DNA of 64,000 nucleotides from Dechloromonas sp. UBA6271 (GCA_002440665.1 DJUX01000035.1:14761-78760); one strand, 5' to 3'; shown: positions 27,296 through 36,123, counted from the stretch's first letter. Notes: generated by a model from the sequence alone, not told the origin. Numbers and translations: made by a program.

Positions 27296-27766
27296 ATGCT
27301 CGACAGCGACAACGCCGCTTTCATCCTGACCGGAGTCAGCATCAGCCTGGCCTCGTGCAACCCGGGCCGCCTGCCGAGCATGAGCCGCGGGCTGGGGTGC
27401 AAGCTGATCGACGACGGCCGCCAGGTCACCATCTTCCTGCGGCGCTCGCAGTCGGAAGCGCTTCTCGAAAACATCCGCAGCAGCGGCGGGCGGGTCGCCA
27501 ACGTCTTCAGCCTGCCGAGCAGCAATCGCACCCTGCAACTGAAGGGCAGTAACGCCCGGATCGTTCCGTTCGCTGCGGAAGACATTGCCGTCATCGACGG
27601 CCACATCGCCGACTTCGTGCTCGAGGTCGTTCCGCTGGGTATGTCCGAAGCCGTGGTGCGTGCCATCCTGGCCTATCAGCCGGACGATCTGGTGAGCGTC
27701 GTCTATTCGCCCTCCGCGGCTTTCTCGCAAACCCCCGGGCCCAAGGCCGGCGCGCCCTTGGGCTGA
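27296..27766 (+). CDS. Pyridoxamine 5'-phosphate oxidase-like (FMN split-barrel) protein
   Basis: A 156-residue protein resembling flavin-binding split-barrel proteins of the pyridoxamine-phosphate-oxidase fold (FILTGVSISLASCNPGRLPSMSRGLGCKL, shown by positions 12-40). No signal peptide. The start lies only a few bases after the preceding hairpin and lacks an obvious ribosome site. It ends 3 bases before the GAF-containing gene, so the two are co-expressed. Assignment to the fold is by pattern; ligand and reaction are unknown. Confidence 0.65.
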   Translation: MLDSDNAAFILTGVSISLASCNPGRLPSMSRGLGCKLIDDGRQVTIFLRRSQSEALLENIRSSGGRVANVFSLPSSNRTLQLKGSNARIVPFAAEDIAVIDGHIADFVLEVVPLGMSEAVVRAILAYQPDDLVSVVYSPSAAFSQTPGPKAGAPLG

Positions 27767-27769
27767 CCC

Positions 27770-29107
27770 ATGACCCCGCGCCTCGACACCATTCGCGAAT
27801 GCCTGGAGGGCGTCATCCCCGGCCACATCGCCACCTGCGATGCGGAGGGAATCCCCAACCTGGCCTATCTGTCGCAGGTGCAGTTCATCGACAACGAACA
27901 TGTCGCGCTGTCCTACCAGTTCTTCAACCGCACCCGCCAGAACATCCTCGCCCACTCGCCCGTTCGCCTGATGCTCACCAGCCACCTGACTGGCGCCCAG
28001 TACCGGCTGACCCTGGCCTATCTGCGCACCGAAACAGCCGGCCCGCTGTTCGAGCAGATGAAGGCGAAACTGGCGGGCATCGCCTCGCACACCGGCATGA
28101 GCGAGGTGTTCCGCCTGCTCGGCTCGGACGTCTATCGCATCCTCGCCATCGAGCAGGTGCCGGGACCGACGGTGGCGCCGCCGCCCCCGGTCGTCAACTA
28201 CCTGACCGCGCTGCGCCGCGCCACCGGCCGCCTGGCCGGCTGCGGCAACCTCGAGCGCCTGCTGGAAACGGCGCTCGACTGCCTCGGCAGCGAGTTCGGC
28301 ATCAGCCACGTCATGCTCCTGATGCACGACGAAGGGCGCGGCCGCCTGTACACCCTCGCCAGCCGCGGTTATCCGCAGTCCGGCATCGGTTCCGAGATAC
28401 CGGTCGGCGCCGGCGTCATCGGCATCTGCGCCCGCGAACGGATTCCCATCCGTATCGGCTTCATGACCAGCGAGTATGGTTACGGGCGCACCATTCGCGA
28501 CGGCGTCGAGGCCGATGGCCAGGGTGACAGCCTGGAGACGGCGATTCCGCTGCCGGGACTGCCGGAAGCCCGCAGCCAGATGGCGGTGCCGATCACCGCC
28601 TTCGACCGCCTGCTCGGGGTGCTCTATCTGGAGAATGTCGCCGACCTGAATTTCGGTTACGACGACGAAGATGCCCTGGTGGCATTCGCCGCGCAACTGG
28701 GGCTAGCGATGCATCACCACCAGGAGGCGGAGGAACTGGTGGAGGATGCGCCAGGCGTCGAAGGTTCGACCCCGGCGCCGGCCGGCCCTCCCTTGCTGGT
28801 ACGCCATTTTGCCGCCAACGACAGCATCTTTATCGATGACGATTACCTGATCAAGGGCGTCGCCGGCGCCATCCTGTGGACTTTGCTCACCGATTTCGTC
28901 GAGCGCCGGCGCACCGGTTTCACCAACAAGGGATTGCGCGTCGACCCGAGAATCCGCCTGCCAAGCGTCAGCGACAATCTGGAAGCGCGCCTGGTCTTGT
29001 TGCAGCGCCGCCTGGAGGAACGGGCGGCCGGCATTCACCTCAAAAAGACCGGCCGCGGGCGCTTTTCACTGTCGGTTGACCGGCCGCTGCAACTCGTTTC
29101 CGGCTGA
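27770..29107 (+). CDS. Fusion of FMN split-barrel, GAF and C-terminal DNA-binding-like domain
   Basis: A 445-residue soluble protein. Residues about 5-130 look like a pyridoxamine-oxidase-type split barrel (GHIATCDAEGIPNLAYLSQVQ). Residues about 150-320 form a GAF domain (LERLLETALDCLGSEFGI ... LGVLYLENVADLNFGYDDEDAL). After a Pro-rich linker, residues about 345-440 carry DDDYLIKGVAGAILWTLLTDF and LRVDPRIRLPSVSDNLEARLVLL, resembling the winged-helix tail found in some GAF regulators. It precedes the acetoin-type dehydrogenase genes and is the best local candidate for their redox- or ligand-responsive regulator (inference). Confidence 0.7.
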   Translation: MTPRLDTIRECLEGVIPGHIATCDAEGIPNLAYLSQVQFIDNEHVALSYQFFNRTRQNILAHSPVRLMLTSHLTGAQYRLTLAYLRTETAGPLFEQMKAKLAGIASHTGMSEVFRLLGSDVYRILAIEQVPGPTVAPPPPVVNYLTALRRATGRLAGCGNLERLLETALDCLGSEFGISHVMLLMHDEGRGRLYTLASRGYPQSGIGSEIPVGAGVIGICARERIPIRIGFMTSEYGYGRTIRDGVEADGQGDSLETAIPLPGLPEARSQMAVPITAFDRLLGVLYLENVADLNFGYDDEDALVAFAAQLGLAMHHHQEAEELVEDAPGVEGSTPAPAGPPLLVRHFAANDSIFIDDDYLIKGVAGAILWTLLTDFVERRRTGFTNKGLRVDPRIRLPSVSDNLEARLVLLQRRLEERAAGIHLKKTGRGRFSLSVDRPLQLVSG

Positions 29108-29131
29108 CTTTCCGGGGTCGAAGATCCCCGC

Positions 29132-29161
29132 TTCTTAAATCTTCATTCACCGTTTCTTAAA
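29132..29161. promoter_or_regulatory. Direct repeat TTCTTAAA upstream of the dehydrogenase genes
   Basis: TTCTTAAA occurs at 29132-29139 and 29154-29161, 22 bases apart (about two helical turns), 84 bases before the acoA-type start. This spacing fits a dimeric activator or repressor site. A small GGGG/CCCC hairpin at 29113-29130 precedes it. Confidence 0.4.
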
Positions 29162-29244
29162 AGATTCGTAAGCGCCCGTCGCCCGTCTTGTAACGGTTTT
29201 CGGGCGGTCTAGACTTCCTCCATCAACCAACGACGGGAGAAGTC

Positions 29245-30207
29245 ATGAACCCAAAGCAACACGAAATCGATCCGCGGCAACTGCTCCAGCAGATGCTGCT
29301 CATCCGCGCCTATGAAGAAGCCATCGTCGCCGGCAGCGGCACCGGCAAGATACCCGGCACCTGCACCTCGGTCGGCCAGGAAGCGGCTGCCGTCGGCGTC
29401 GTCAACGCCCTTGCCGGCGACGATTTGATCCTCACCAACCACCGCAGCGCCGGCCACCTGCTGGCCCGCGGCGCCGACCCTGGCCGCCTGCTGGCGGAAG
29501 TCATGGGCCGCAGCGACGGCTACTGCCGGGGCCACAGCGGCTCGCTGCACATCTCGGTCAAGGAACTGGGCATCGTCCTCACCTCGACCATCGTCGGCGC
29601 CGAACTCTCGCTCGCCCCGGGCGTCGCACTGTCGCAAACCATGCTCAACCGGCCGGGCATCGTCGTCTGTTTCTTCGGCGACGGCGCCGCCTGCGAGGGC
29701 AGCTTCCACGAGTCGCTCAACCTCGCCGCCCTGTGGAACCTGCCGATCCTCTACGTCTGCGAAAACAACCAGTGGCAGGCCTTCGTCCATCGCCGCGAGG
29801 CCACCAGCCGCGACCACATCGCCGACTGGGCCGCATCCTACGGCATTCCCGCCAGGACGGTGGACGGCAACGATGTCAGCGCCGTCCTCGCCGCGGCTCA
29901 GGAAGCCGCGGCTCAGGTGCGCGAGAGCGGCCGCCCCTATCTGCTGGAAAACTGGACCTACCGGACGCGCGGCCACTTCGAACCCGACGACCAGGCCTAC
30001 GTCGACCCGGCCGAACGCGAAGCCTGGCTGGCCCGCGACCCGATCGCCATGTGCCGCGACTGCCTGATCGCCGACGGCCACCTCACCCCGGCTCAGGCCG
30101 CCGCCCTGGCCGACAAGGTGGCGAGCCGCATCGCCGTCGCCCAGTCTTTCGCCGAAGCCTCCCCCTTCCCCGACGTTAGCGAACTGACCCGCAACGTCTA
30201 CGCCTGA
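29245..30207 (+). CDS. acoA: TPP-dependent dehydrogenase E1, alpha subunit (acetoin/pyruvate type)
   Basis: A 320-residue E1-alpha. The thiamine-diphosphate motif runs GDGAACEGSFHESLNLAALWNLP...CENN near residues 155-185. The N-terminus QQMLLIRAYEEAIVAGSGTGKIPG and GRSDGYCRGHSGSLHI match acetoin dehydrogenase AcoA, but pyruvate or branched-chain E1-alpha cannot be excluded. The beta subunit follows 9 bases later. The dihydrolipoyl acyltransferase E2 and E3 that complete such complexes are not in this window. Confidence 0.85.
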   Translation: MNPKQHEIDPRQLLQQMLLIRAYEEAIVAGSGTGKIPGTCTSVGQEAAAVGVVNALAGDDLILTNHRSAGHLLARGADPGRLLAEVMGRSDGYCRGHSGSLHISVKELGIVLTSTIVGAELSLAPGVALSQTMLNRPGIVVCFFGDGAACEGSFHESLNLAALWNLPILYVCENNQWQAFVHRREATSRDHIADWAASYGIPARTVDGNDVSAVLAAAQEAAAQVRESGRPYLLENWTYRTRGHFEPDDQAYVDPAEREAWLARDPIAMCRDCLIADGHLTPAQAAALADKVASRIAVAQSFAEASPFPDVSELTRNVYA

Positions 30208-30216
30208 GGTACCGCG

Positions 30217-31185
30217 ATGACCACACTGACCCTTTACGACGCCGTCGGCGCCGCCCTCACCGAAGAAATGCGCCGCGACCACAGCGTCCTCGTCTTCGGC
30301 GAGGGCATCGCGACCAAGCGCCACGATCTGGTGCAGGAATTCGGCGCCCGGCGCGTGCGCAACACGCCGCTCGCCGAAGGCATCATCGCCGGCACGGCGG
30401 TGGGTGCCGCCGGCACCGGCCTGCGCCCGGTCATCGACCTGCTGTTCGCTCCCTTCCTCTGCTACGCCATGGACGAACTGGTCAACAGCGCCGGCAAGCT
30501 GCGCTACATGTCCGGAGGACAATTCTCTTTCCCCCTCGTCACGCTGACGATGACCGGCGCCGGCTGGGGCGTCGGCGCCCAGCACAACCACAACAACGAG
30601 GCCTGGTTCGTCCATAGTCCCGGACTCAAGGTCGTCATGCCGAGCAACCCGGCGGACGCCAAGGGACTGCTCAAGGCGGCCATCCGCGACGACAACCCGG
30701 TCCTGTTCTTCCTCGACATCGGACTGCTCTACCAGCCCGGTGAGGTACCAGCCGGGGAGCAGACCGTGCCTCTCGGCAAAGCAGCCGTGCTGCGCGCCGG
30801 CAGCGACGTGACGCTGGTGTCCTACGGCAAGACCGTCCATCACTGCCTGCAGGCGGCAGATACCCTGGCCGGCAAGGGTATCGCCGCCGAGGTCATCGAC
30901 CTGCGCAGCCTCAAGCCGCTCGACGAAGCGACCATCCTCGCCTCCGTCACCAAAACCGGCCGCCTGGTCGTCGTCCACGAGGCCAACCGACTGTGCGGCG
31001 TCGGCGCCGAAATCGCCGCACTGGTGGCGGAAGAAGCCTTCGCCCGGCTCAAGGCACCCATCGTTCGCCTCGGCGGACCCGATGCGCCAGTGGCTTCCAG
31101 TTACCCGCTCGAACAAGCCTTCGTACCCCAGGCGGAGGCCATCGCGGCAGCCGCCGAAAGACTCTGCAGCTACCAGCACGCCTGA
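30217..31185 (+). CDS. acoB: TPP-dependent dehydrogenase E1, beta subunit (acetoin/pyruvate type)
   Basis: A 322-residue E1-beta that completes the thiamine-dependent active site with the alpha subunit. Signatures: VLVFGEGIATKRHDLVQEFG, NTPLAEGIIAGTAVGAAGTGLRP, VVMPSNPADAKGLLKAAIRDDNPV, and the transketolase C-terminal domain VTLVSYGKTVHHCLQAADTL. It is followed by a periplasmic cytochrome c rather than by an E2 gene. Confidence 0.86.
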   Translation: MTTLTLYDAVGAALTEEMRRDHSVLVFGEGIATKRHDLVQEFGARRVRNTPLAEGIIAGTAVGAAGTGLRPVIDLLFAPFLCYAMDELVNSAGKLRYMSGGQFSFPLVTLTMTGAGWGVGAQHNHNNEAWFVHSPGLKVVMPSNPADAKGLLKAAIRDDNPVLFFLDIGLLYQPGEVPAGEQTVPLGKAAVLRAGSDVTLVSYGKTVHHCLQAADTLAGKGIAAEVIDLRSLKPLDEATILASVTKTGRLVVVHEANRLCGVGAEIAALVAEEAFARLKAPIVRLGGPDAPVASSYPLEQAFVPQAEAIAAAAERLCSYQHA

Positions 31186-31223
31186 TTTTCAAACACCCTC
31201 AAACCACAACAGGAGATCGCACC

Positions 31224-31820
31224 ATGCATCCCAGCCCCAAGCAGAAATCCACCTTGATTGTTGCCGCCCTTGCCTGCGGACTCGTTCACGCCACCGCCGC
31301 CCAGGCCGACGGCAACAACGCCGCCAAGATCAAGCGCGGCGCCCTTCTGGTCGCCGCCGGCGACTGCGTCACCTGCCACACGCCGTTCAAGATGGGCGCC
31401 AACGGCCCGGAAAAGGACATGGCGCGCGGCCTCTCCGGCCACCCCGAGCAACTGAAGCCGGGCAGCCCGCCCAAACTGGACGGCGACTGGAACTGGGCCG
31501 GCAGCGCGACGATGACGGCCTTCGTCGGTCCCTGGGGCACCAGCTTCGCCGCCAACCTGACACCGGATCGCGAGACCGGCATCGGATCATGGAAGGAAAA
31601 GGATTTCGTGCAGGCGATGCGCACCGGCAAGCATGTCGGCGTCGCCCGCCCGATCATGCCGCCCATGCCCTGGCAGGCCATCGGCCAACTGCCGGACAGC
31701 GACCTGCACGCCATCTACGCTTACCTGCAGGCGCAGCCGGCGGTGAAGAACAAGGTGCCCGATTACGCCCCGCCGGCAAACGCAACGGCAAAGGCCGGTG
31801 GCGGCAAGAACCCCGGATAA
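31224..31820 (+). CDS. Periplasmic monohaem cytochrome c
   Basis: A 198-residue class I cytochrome with a signal peptide (cleavage after AAQA, about residue 28) and a single CxxCH site (CVTCH near residue 48). A Met ligand is probable in ARPIMPPMPW near residue 145. The sequence resembles haem subunits that accept electrons from alcohol or aldehyde dehydrogenases (NLTPDRETGIGSWKEKDFVQAMRTG). A strong ribosome site (aggaga) precedes the ATG, 38 bases after acoB. The tight link with a cytoplasmic TPP enzyme is unusual. Confidence 0.85.
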   Translation: MHPSPKQKSTLIVAALACGLVHATAAQADGNNAAKIKRGALLVAAGDCVTCHTPFKMGANGPEKDMARGLSGHPEQLKPGSPPKLDGDWNWAGSATMTAFVGPWGTSFAANLTPDRETGIGSWKEKDFVQAMRTGKHVGVARPIMPPMPWQAIGQLPDSDLHAIYAYLQAQPAVKNKVPDYAPPANATAKAGGGKNPG

Positions 31821-31827
31821 GCGGTAT

Positions 31828-32673
31828 TCACGGACGAACCAGGAACAGTTCGGGATCGACCGGCGTGTTGTTGAGGATGACGGCCCAGTGCAGGTGCGGG
31901 CCGGTCACCCGCCCGGTCGAACCGACGGCACCGAGGATTTCGCCCTTTTTGACCGGTTGACCGGAACGGACGTCGATACGCGTCAAGTGCATGTAGGCGG
32001 TGATCAGCCCCTGGCCGTGGTCGACGAAAACGGTGTTGCCGTTGAAGAAATAATCGCCGGTATTGGCGACGATGCCGGCGGCCGGCGCCTTGACCGGGGC
32101 GCCGGTGCCGACGGCGACATCGAGCCCGGCATGCGGGTTGCGCGGCTGGCCGTTGAAGACGCGGCGCAGGCCGAAACGCGACGACAGCGGGCCACTGGCC
32201 GGCAGCATGAAATCGGTCGCCGGCGCGGCATCGGAAAAACGACGCTTGATGGCTTCGGTAATTTCCCGCTCGCGCTCGATGCGCGCCAGATCGTCCGGAT
32301 TGGGCTCGACCTTGCGCTTGTCCTTGATGGTCAGGCGCTGTTCCGGGTAATTCTTGAGATGGACCGGCACGCTGAGGGCGGTTGCGGTCGACCCGCTAAA
32401 AACGCTGATTTCCAGCGCCCCCGGCAAGGTGTCGAGCGGAATGCCGAGCAGCGCGACCCAGCGCCCGCCGTCGCGCAACACGGCCAGCGGCTGCTCGCCC
32501 CAGCGGGCGGTCGGCGGCGTCGCGCCGGTGGCAGCGAGTTCGATGACAGCGACACCGCCGGGCACCGGGTTGTGCTGCGGCAGCGCCACGCTGGCGGCGC
32601 TGGCGAGAGTCAGGCCCAGCGCGCAGAACAGGCGCAGGAGGCTCAGAGCTTGGCGGCCTTGAAGGTGTTGCAC
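31828..32673 (-). CDS. M23-family peptidase (LytM-type)
   Basis: A 281-residue envelope peptidase-like protein. A hydrophobic signal lies near residues 10-30 (SLLRLFCALGLTLASAASVA). The C-terminal M23 domain has the zinc motifs RNPHAGLDVAVGTG (H and D) and PHLHWAV (HxH), so it should be catalytically active on peptidoglycan cross-links. The start is GTG at 32673, overlapping the upstream metallopeptidase gene by 31 bases. It is convergent with the cytochrome c gene, with only 7 bases between. Confidence 0.86.
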   Translation of the reverse strand: MQHLQGRQALSLLRLFCALGLTLASAASVALPQHNPVPGGVAVIELAATGATPPTARWGEQPLAVLRDGGRWVALLGIPLDTLPGALEISVFSGSTATALSVPVHLKNYPEQRLTIKDKRKVEPNPDDLARIEREREITEAIKRRFSDAAPATDFMLPASGPLSSRFGLRRVFNGQPRNPHAGLDVAVGTGAPVKAPAAGIVANTGDYFFNGNTVFVDHGQGLITAYMHLTRIDVRSGQPVKKGEILGAVGSTGRVTGPHLHWAVILNNTPVDPELFLVRP

Positions 32674-33527
32674 TGGTTCATGTCGCCGGTCTCGAAGCCG
32701 CGCTTGAACCAGCGCACGCGCTGTTCCGAGGTGCCGTGGGTGAAGCTTTCCGGCACGATACGGCCCTGCGCCTGCTGCTGCAGGCGGTCGTCGCCGATGG
32801 CCGTGGCGGCGGTCAGCGCCGCTTCGAGGTCGCCCGGCTCAAGGACGTTCTTCATGGTGTCGGTGCGCTTGCCCCAGACGCCGGCCAGGCAATCGGCCTG
32901 AAGTTCCATGCGCACCGAGAGGGCGTTGCCTTCGCGCTCGCTGGAACGGCGGCGCGCCTTGTCGACCTGCTCGGCGATACCCAGCTGGTTCTGCACGTGA
33001 TGGCCGACCTCGTGGGCGATCACGTAGGCCTGGGCGAATTCGCCAGGCGCCTTGAAGCGCTCCTTCAATTCGCGGAAGAAGGTCAGGTCGATATAGACCT
33101 TCTGGTCGCCCGGGCAGTAGAACGGCCCCATCGCCGACTGGCCGGTACCGCAGGCGGTCGGCGTCACGCCGGAGAACAGCACCAGCTTGGGCTCCTCGTA
33201 CTGGCGGCCATTGGCGCGAAAAACCTCGTTCCAGGTATCTTCAGTCGACGCCAGCACTTTCGACACGAAACGCGCGGTTTCGTCGTTGGCCGGCGGTTTG
33301 GATGCTGGCGGCGCGCTCTTTTCGATGGCCGGCATGCCGCCGCCACCGCTCAGCATGCTGAGCACCGTCAGCGGATTGATGCCGAGGAAATAGCTGGCGA
33401 CCAGCGCAATTGCGATGGTGCCGATCCCCAGGCGCCCGCCCCCGAGGCGCAGACCACCGCCGCCGCCCATGCCACCGCCGCGGCGGTCTTCGAGGTTGTC
33501 GCTTTCACGTTGGTCATCCATGCGCAT
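32643..33527 (-). CDS. ypfJ: YpfJ-family neutral zinc metallopeptidase
   Basis: A 294-residue protein with a Gly-rich, charged N-terminus (NLEDRRGGGMGGGGGLRLG) followed by one TM helix (IGTIAIALVASYFLGI) and an external domain with the zinc motif VIAHEVGHHVQNQLG. Other family signatures are ACGTGQSAMGPFYCPGDQKVYIDL and ELQADCLAGVWG. Physiological substrate unknown. Confidence 0.9.
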   Translation of the reverse strand: MRMDDQRESDNLEDRRGGGMGGGGGLRLGGGRLGIGTIAIALVASYFLGINPLTVLSMLSGGGGMPAIEKSAPPASKPPANDETARFVSKVLASTEDTWNEVFRANGRQYEEPKLVLFSGVTPTACGTGQSAMGPFYCPGDQKVYIDLTFFRELKERFKAPGEFAQAYVIAHEVGHHVQNQLGIAEQVDKARRRSSEREGNALSVRMELQADCLAGVWGKRTDTMKNVLEPGDLEAALTAATAIGDDRLQQQAQGRIVPESFTHGTSEQRVRWFKRGFETGDMNQCNTFKAAKL

Positions 33528-33536
33528 GGCGGTTCC

Positions 33537-34352
33537 TTAGCGGTAAAGGTTGATGGCGTCGCGGGTTTCGAGCGCAACCTGGCGCGCCGCAGCGGCAAAA
33601 TTCTCGTCCTTGCCAGCGTAGAGAATGGCACGCGAGGAACTGATCATCAAGCCGGTGCCATTGGCGGTGCAGCCGGCCTTGACGGTGGCCTCGATGTCGC
33701 CGCCCTGGGCGCCGATGCCGGGCACCAGCAGCGGCACGTCGCCGACGATGGCGCGCACGCGTTCGATTTCAGCCGGGAAGGTGGCGCCGACGACCAGCGC
33801 GCACTGGCCGGTGGTGTTCCACTCCCTGGCGACGAGGCGGGCGACGCGCTCGTAGAGTTTTTCGCCGTTCCCCACATCAAGGAATTGCAGGTCGCTGCCG
33901 CCGATGTTGGAAGTGCGGCAGAGCAGGATGACCCCTTTTTCCGGGTAGGCCAGGTAGGGCGCGGCCGAGTCGCGGCCCATGTAAGGGCTGGCCGTGATGG
34001 CGTCGGCCTGGAAGCGCTCGAAGGCTTCGACGGCGTACTGCTCGGCGGTCGAGCCGATGTCGCCGCGCTTGGCGTCGAGAATAACCGGGATCCCGGGGTG
34101 CTTGGCGTGAATGTAGGCGATCAGCGCTTCGAGCTGGTCTTCGGCGCGGCGGGCGGCGAAGTAGGCAATCTGCGGCTTGAAGGCGCAGACGAGATCGGCG
34201 GTGGCGTCGACGATGGCGGCGCAGAATTCGAAGATGGCATCGTCGCGACCCTTGAGGTGGGCGGGAAACTTGGCCGGATCGGGGTCGAGGCCGACGCAGA
34301 GCAGGGAGTTGTTCTTCCGCCAGGCGGCGGCGAGCATCTGGGTGAAGGTCAT
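33537..34352 (-). CDS. pyrF: Orotidine 5'-phosphate decarboxylase
   Basis: Final step of UMP synthesis. A 271-residue member of the long-chain (PyrF type 2) group. The active-site pattern is VILDAKRGDIGSTAEQYA (K-x-x-D). ALVVGATFPAEIERVR and LLVPGIGAQGGDIEATVKAG form the phosphate site. It overlaps the methyltransferase gene by 4 bases (ATGA), so the two are co-transcribed. Confidence 0.96.
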   Translation of the reverse strand: MTFTQMLAAAWRKNNSLLCVGLDPDPAKFPAHLKGRDDAIFEFCAAIVDATADLVCAFKPQIAYFAARRAEDQLEALIAYIHAKHPGIPVILDAKRGDIGSTAEQYAVEAFERFQADAITASPYMGRDSAAPYLAYPEKGVILLCRTSNIGGSDLQFLDVGNGEKLYERVARLVAREWNTTGQCALVVGATFPAEIERVRAIVGDVPLLVPGIGAQGGDIEATVKAGCTANGTGLMISSSRAILYAGKDENFAAAARQVALETRDAINLYR

Positions 34353-35533
34353 GCGGCGTCCTTTTTCGCTTCAGGCGGCAGGAATCGGGAGAATTTCTCG
34401 GGCAGCACGCAGGTCTGCAGACTGCGCTGGGTGAACAGGAAGCGGCCGTCGCAGACGAAACCGAGTTCCTGCCAGTCGACGTTCCGGTTCAGCATCAGCA
34501 TGCATTCGATCAGCTCGCGGCGCGGCATGCGCCGGTTCTTCGTAAACAGCGCCAGCACCGCACCGTCGAAGCTGTTGCAGTCGTGCAGGAAGAAGGGCTC
34601 GCGCTTGCGCGTGCGGCCATTGACGTAGATGCGCGGATGCAGGTTGATCGGGAAGGCGCGCCCCCACTGCCACCAGTTGCTTTCGTCGAAGGTTCTGACG
34701 CGGCGGGCGAGCAGTTCTTCCTTGTGCTTTTCCAGGTGCGGATGCTTGATGCCGTAGAGCATGCGGCGCGTTTCGCCGGTTTCCACGGTCTTCGAGCAGA
34801 CGAATTCCATGTTGCCCTTGGGGTGCGTGAAGATGTTGTCCGCCCCCGAAACGGCGCCGACCTTGACCATGAAGACATCGGCGAAGCGCACGCTGTAATC
34901 GTCGCGCAGGAACATCAGTTGCCCATCGACCTCGACGAAGCGCCGGCCGTCGGCCATGTGGCGGTCCATGCGCCCCTTCTCGAAACGGAAGATGGCGCAG
35001 TTGGGCGTGTGCTCGTCGAACACCCGGGTATCGCCGGTTTCGTAGAAATGCGTGATGCTGCCCTGCGTAAATAGCCAGGCGTTGAGTTTTTTGGCGGCGG
35101 TCAGCTTGATGAATTCGCGCGGCACGATGAAGACCAGTTCGCCGCCCGGCTTCAGGTGGCGGATGCACTTCTCGATGAAGAACAGGAACAGGTTGCTGCG
35201 CTTGTCGAAAAGCTCGGATTTCAGCCTTTTCTGAGTGTCGACCGCAACATCCTGAAAACGCACGTAAGGCGGGTTGCCGATGATGGTGTCGAACTGCTCG
35301 CTCAACGGGTAATCGAAGAAATCGCGGATTTCGGCGCCCGGCGGCGCGACGCGCGGGTCGATCTCGATGCCGACGCAATCGGCTTGGCGCTCGCGCATGG
35401 TCGCGAAAAAGGCGCCGTCGCCGGCCGACGGCTCCAGCACGCGGCCCTTGTTCCGGCACAGGTCGAGCATGAAGACGACCACGCTGGGCGGCGTAAAGAC
35501 CTGGCCGAGGCTGGCGACATCGCGGGCCGACAT
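34349..35533 (-). CDS. N6-adenine DNA methyltransferase (gamma class, orphan)
   Basis: A 394-residue methyltransferase. The SAM motif is VLEPSAGDGAFFATM and the catalytic motif is IIGNPPYVRF (NPPY), which together define the gamma class exemplified by M.TaqI. The C-terminal half (about residues 230-390) is the likely target-recognition part. No restriction endonuclease gene is adjacent: neighbours are pyrF and a DUF924 gene, which makes it an orphan methyltransferase. Recognition sequence unknown; a non-DNA substrate cannot be strictly excluded. Confidence 0.85.
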   Translation of the reverse strand: MSARDVASLGQVFTPPSVVVFMLDLCRNKGRVLEPSAGDGAFFATMRERQADCVGIEIDPRVAPPGAEIRDFFDYPLSEQFDTIIGNPPYVRFQDVAVDTQKRLKSELFDKRSNLFLFFIEKCIRHLKPGGELVFIVPREFIKLTAAKKLNAWLFTQGSITHFYETGDTRVFDEHTPNCAIFRFEKGRMDRHMADGRRFVEVDGQLMFLRDDYSVRFADVFMVKVGAVSGADNIFTHPKGNMEFVCSKTVETGETRRMLYGIKHPHLEKHKEELLARRVRTFDESNWWQWGRAFPINLHPRIYVNGRTRKREPFFLHDCNSFDGAVLALFTKNRRMPRRELIECMLMLNRNVDWQELGFVCDGRFLFTQRSLQTCVLPEKFSRFLPPEAKKDAA

Positions 35534-35538
35534 GGGTA

Positions 35539-36123
35539 TCAGAAACCGCTGCCCGGCTGAGCGAGGTAACTCGTCTCTTCGGGAGTCGATGGACGGCCCA
35601 GTGCCGCATTACGGTGCGGGAAACGGCCGAAGCGGGCAATGACTTGATGATGCCGGTGCGCGTAGTCGAGGAAGCCTTCACAGCCCGAATGCTCGGCGGC
35701 CAGCGCCGAGAACAGCGCGACCGAGCGCTCCTGGTCGGCCAGCACTTCGCTGTGCTCGAAAGGCAGGTAGACGAACAGCTTTTCGACAGCTGACAGGCCC
35801 TTGTCCCAGCCCTTGGCGAGCGCTGTTTCGGCCAACTGGCGGGCCTGTGCATCGCCGGCGAAGGCCTTTGCTTCACCGCGAAAGAGGTTGCGCGGGAACT
35901 GGTCGAGCAGGATCAGCAGCGCAAGCGCGCCTTGCCGCTCGGCGACCCATGCCGCCAACTGGCCAGCCAGCGCGGCCTCGACGCCGGGCAGGAAACGGCT
36001 GCGGATTTGATCGTCGAAGGCGGCGTCCTTGCGGAACCACTCGCTACGGGGCTGGCCGAATCCGGGTTCGCCCGGAAGGCCGAACCAGAAGGCGAGGATG
36101 TCCGCCGGCACTGTGCTGTCCAT
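35539..36123 (-). CDS. DUF924 family protein
   Basis: A 194-residue helical (TPR-like) protein of the DUF924 family. Family signatures: ILAFWFG at the N-terminus, WFRKDAAFDDQIRSRF, LILLDQFPRNLFRG and RFGRFPHRNAALGR. It lacks a signal peptide. Its ATG overlaps the glnS stop (TGATG), so it is translated from the glnS transcript. Function unknown. Confidence 0.88.
   Translation of the reverse strand: MDSTVPADILAFWFGLPGEPGFGQPRSEWFRKDAAFDDQIRSRFLPGVEAALAGQLAAWVAERQGALALLILLDQFPRNLFRGEAKAFAGDAQARQLAETALAKGWDKGLSAVEKLFVYLPFEHSEVLADQERSVALFSALAAEHSGCEGFLDYAHRHHQVIARFGRFPHRNAALGRPSTPEETSYLAQPGSGF

Noticed and set aside
26816..28696. 626-codon minus-strand frame
   Set aside because: It lies opposite the split-barrel and GAF proteins, which have recognisable domains, ribosome sites and start-stop coupling.
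29209..31179. 656-codon minus-strand frame opposite the dehydrogenase E1 genes
   Set aside because: The + strand carries two unmistakable E1 subunits with motifs; the reverse frame is low-complexity Gly/Ala/Val/Asp sequence produced by codon bias.
34349..35533. Restriction-modification system
   Set aside because: Only the methyltransferase is present; neighbouring genes are pyrF and DUF924, and the PD-(D/E)XK protein at 38456 is separated from it by glnS and crcB.
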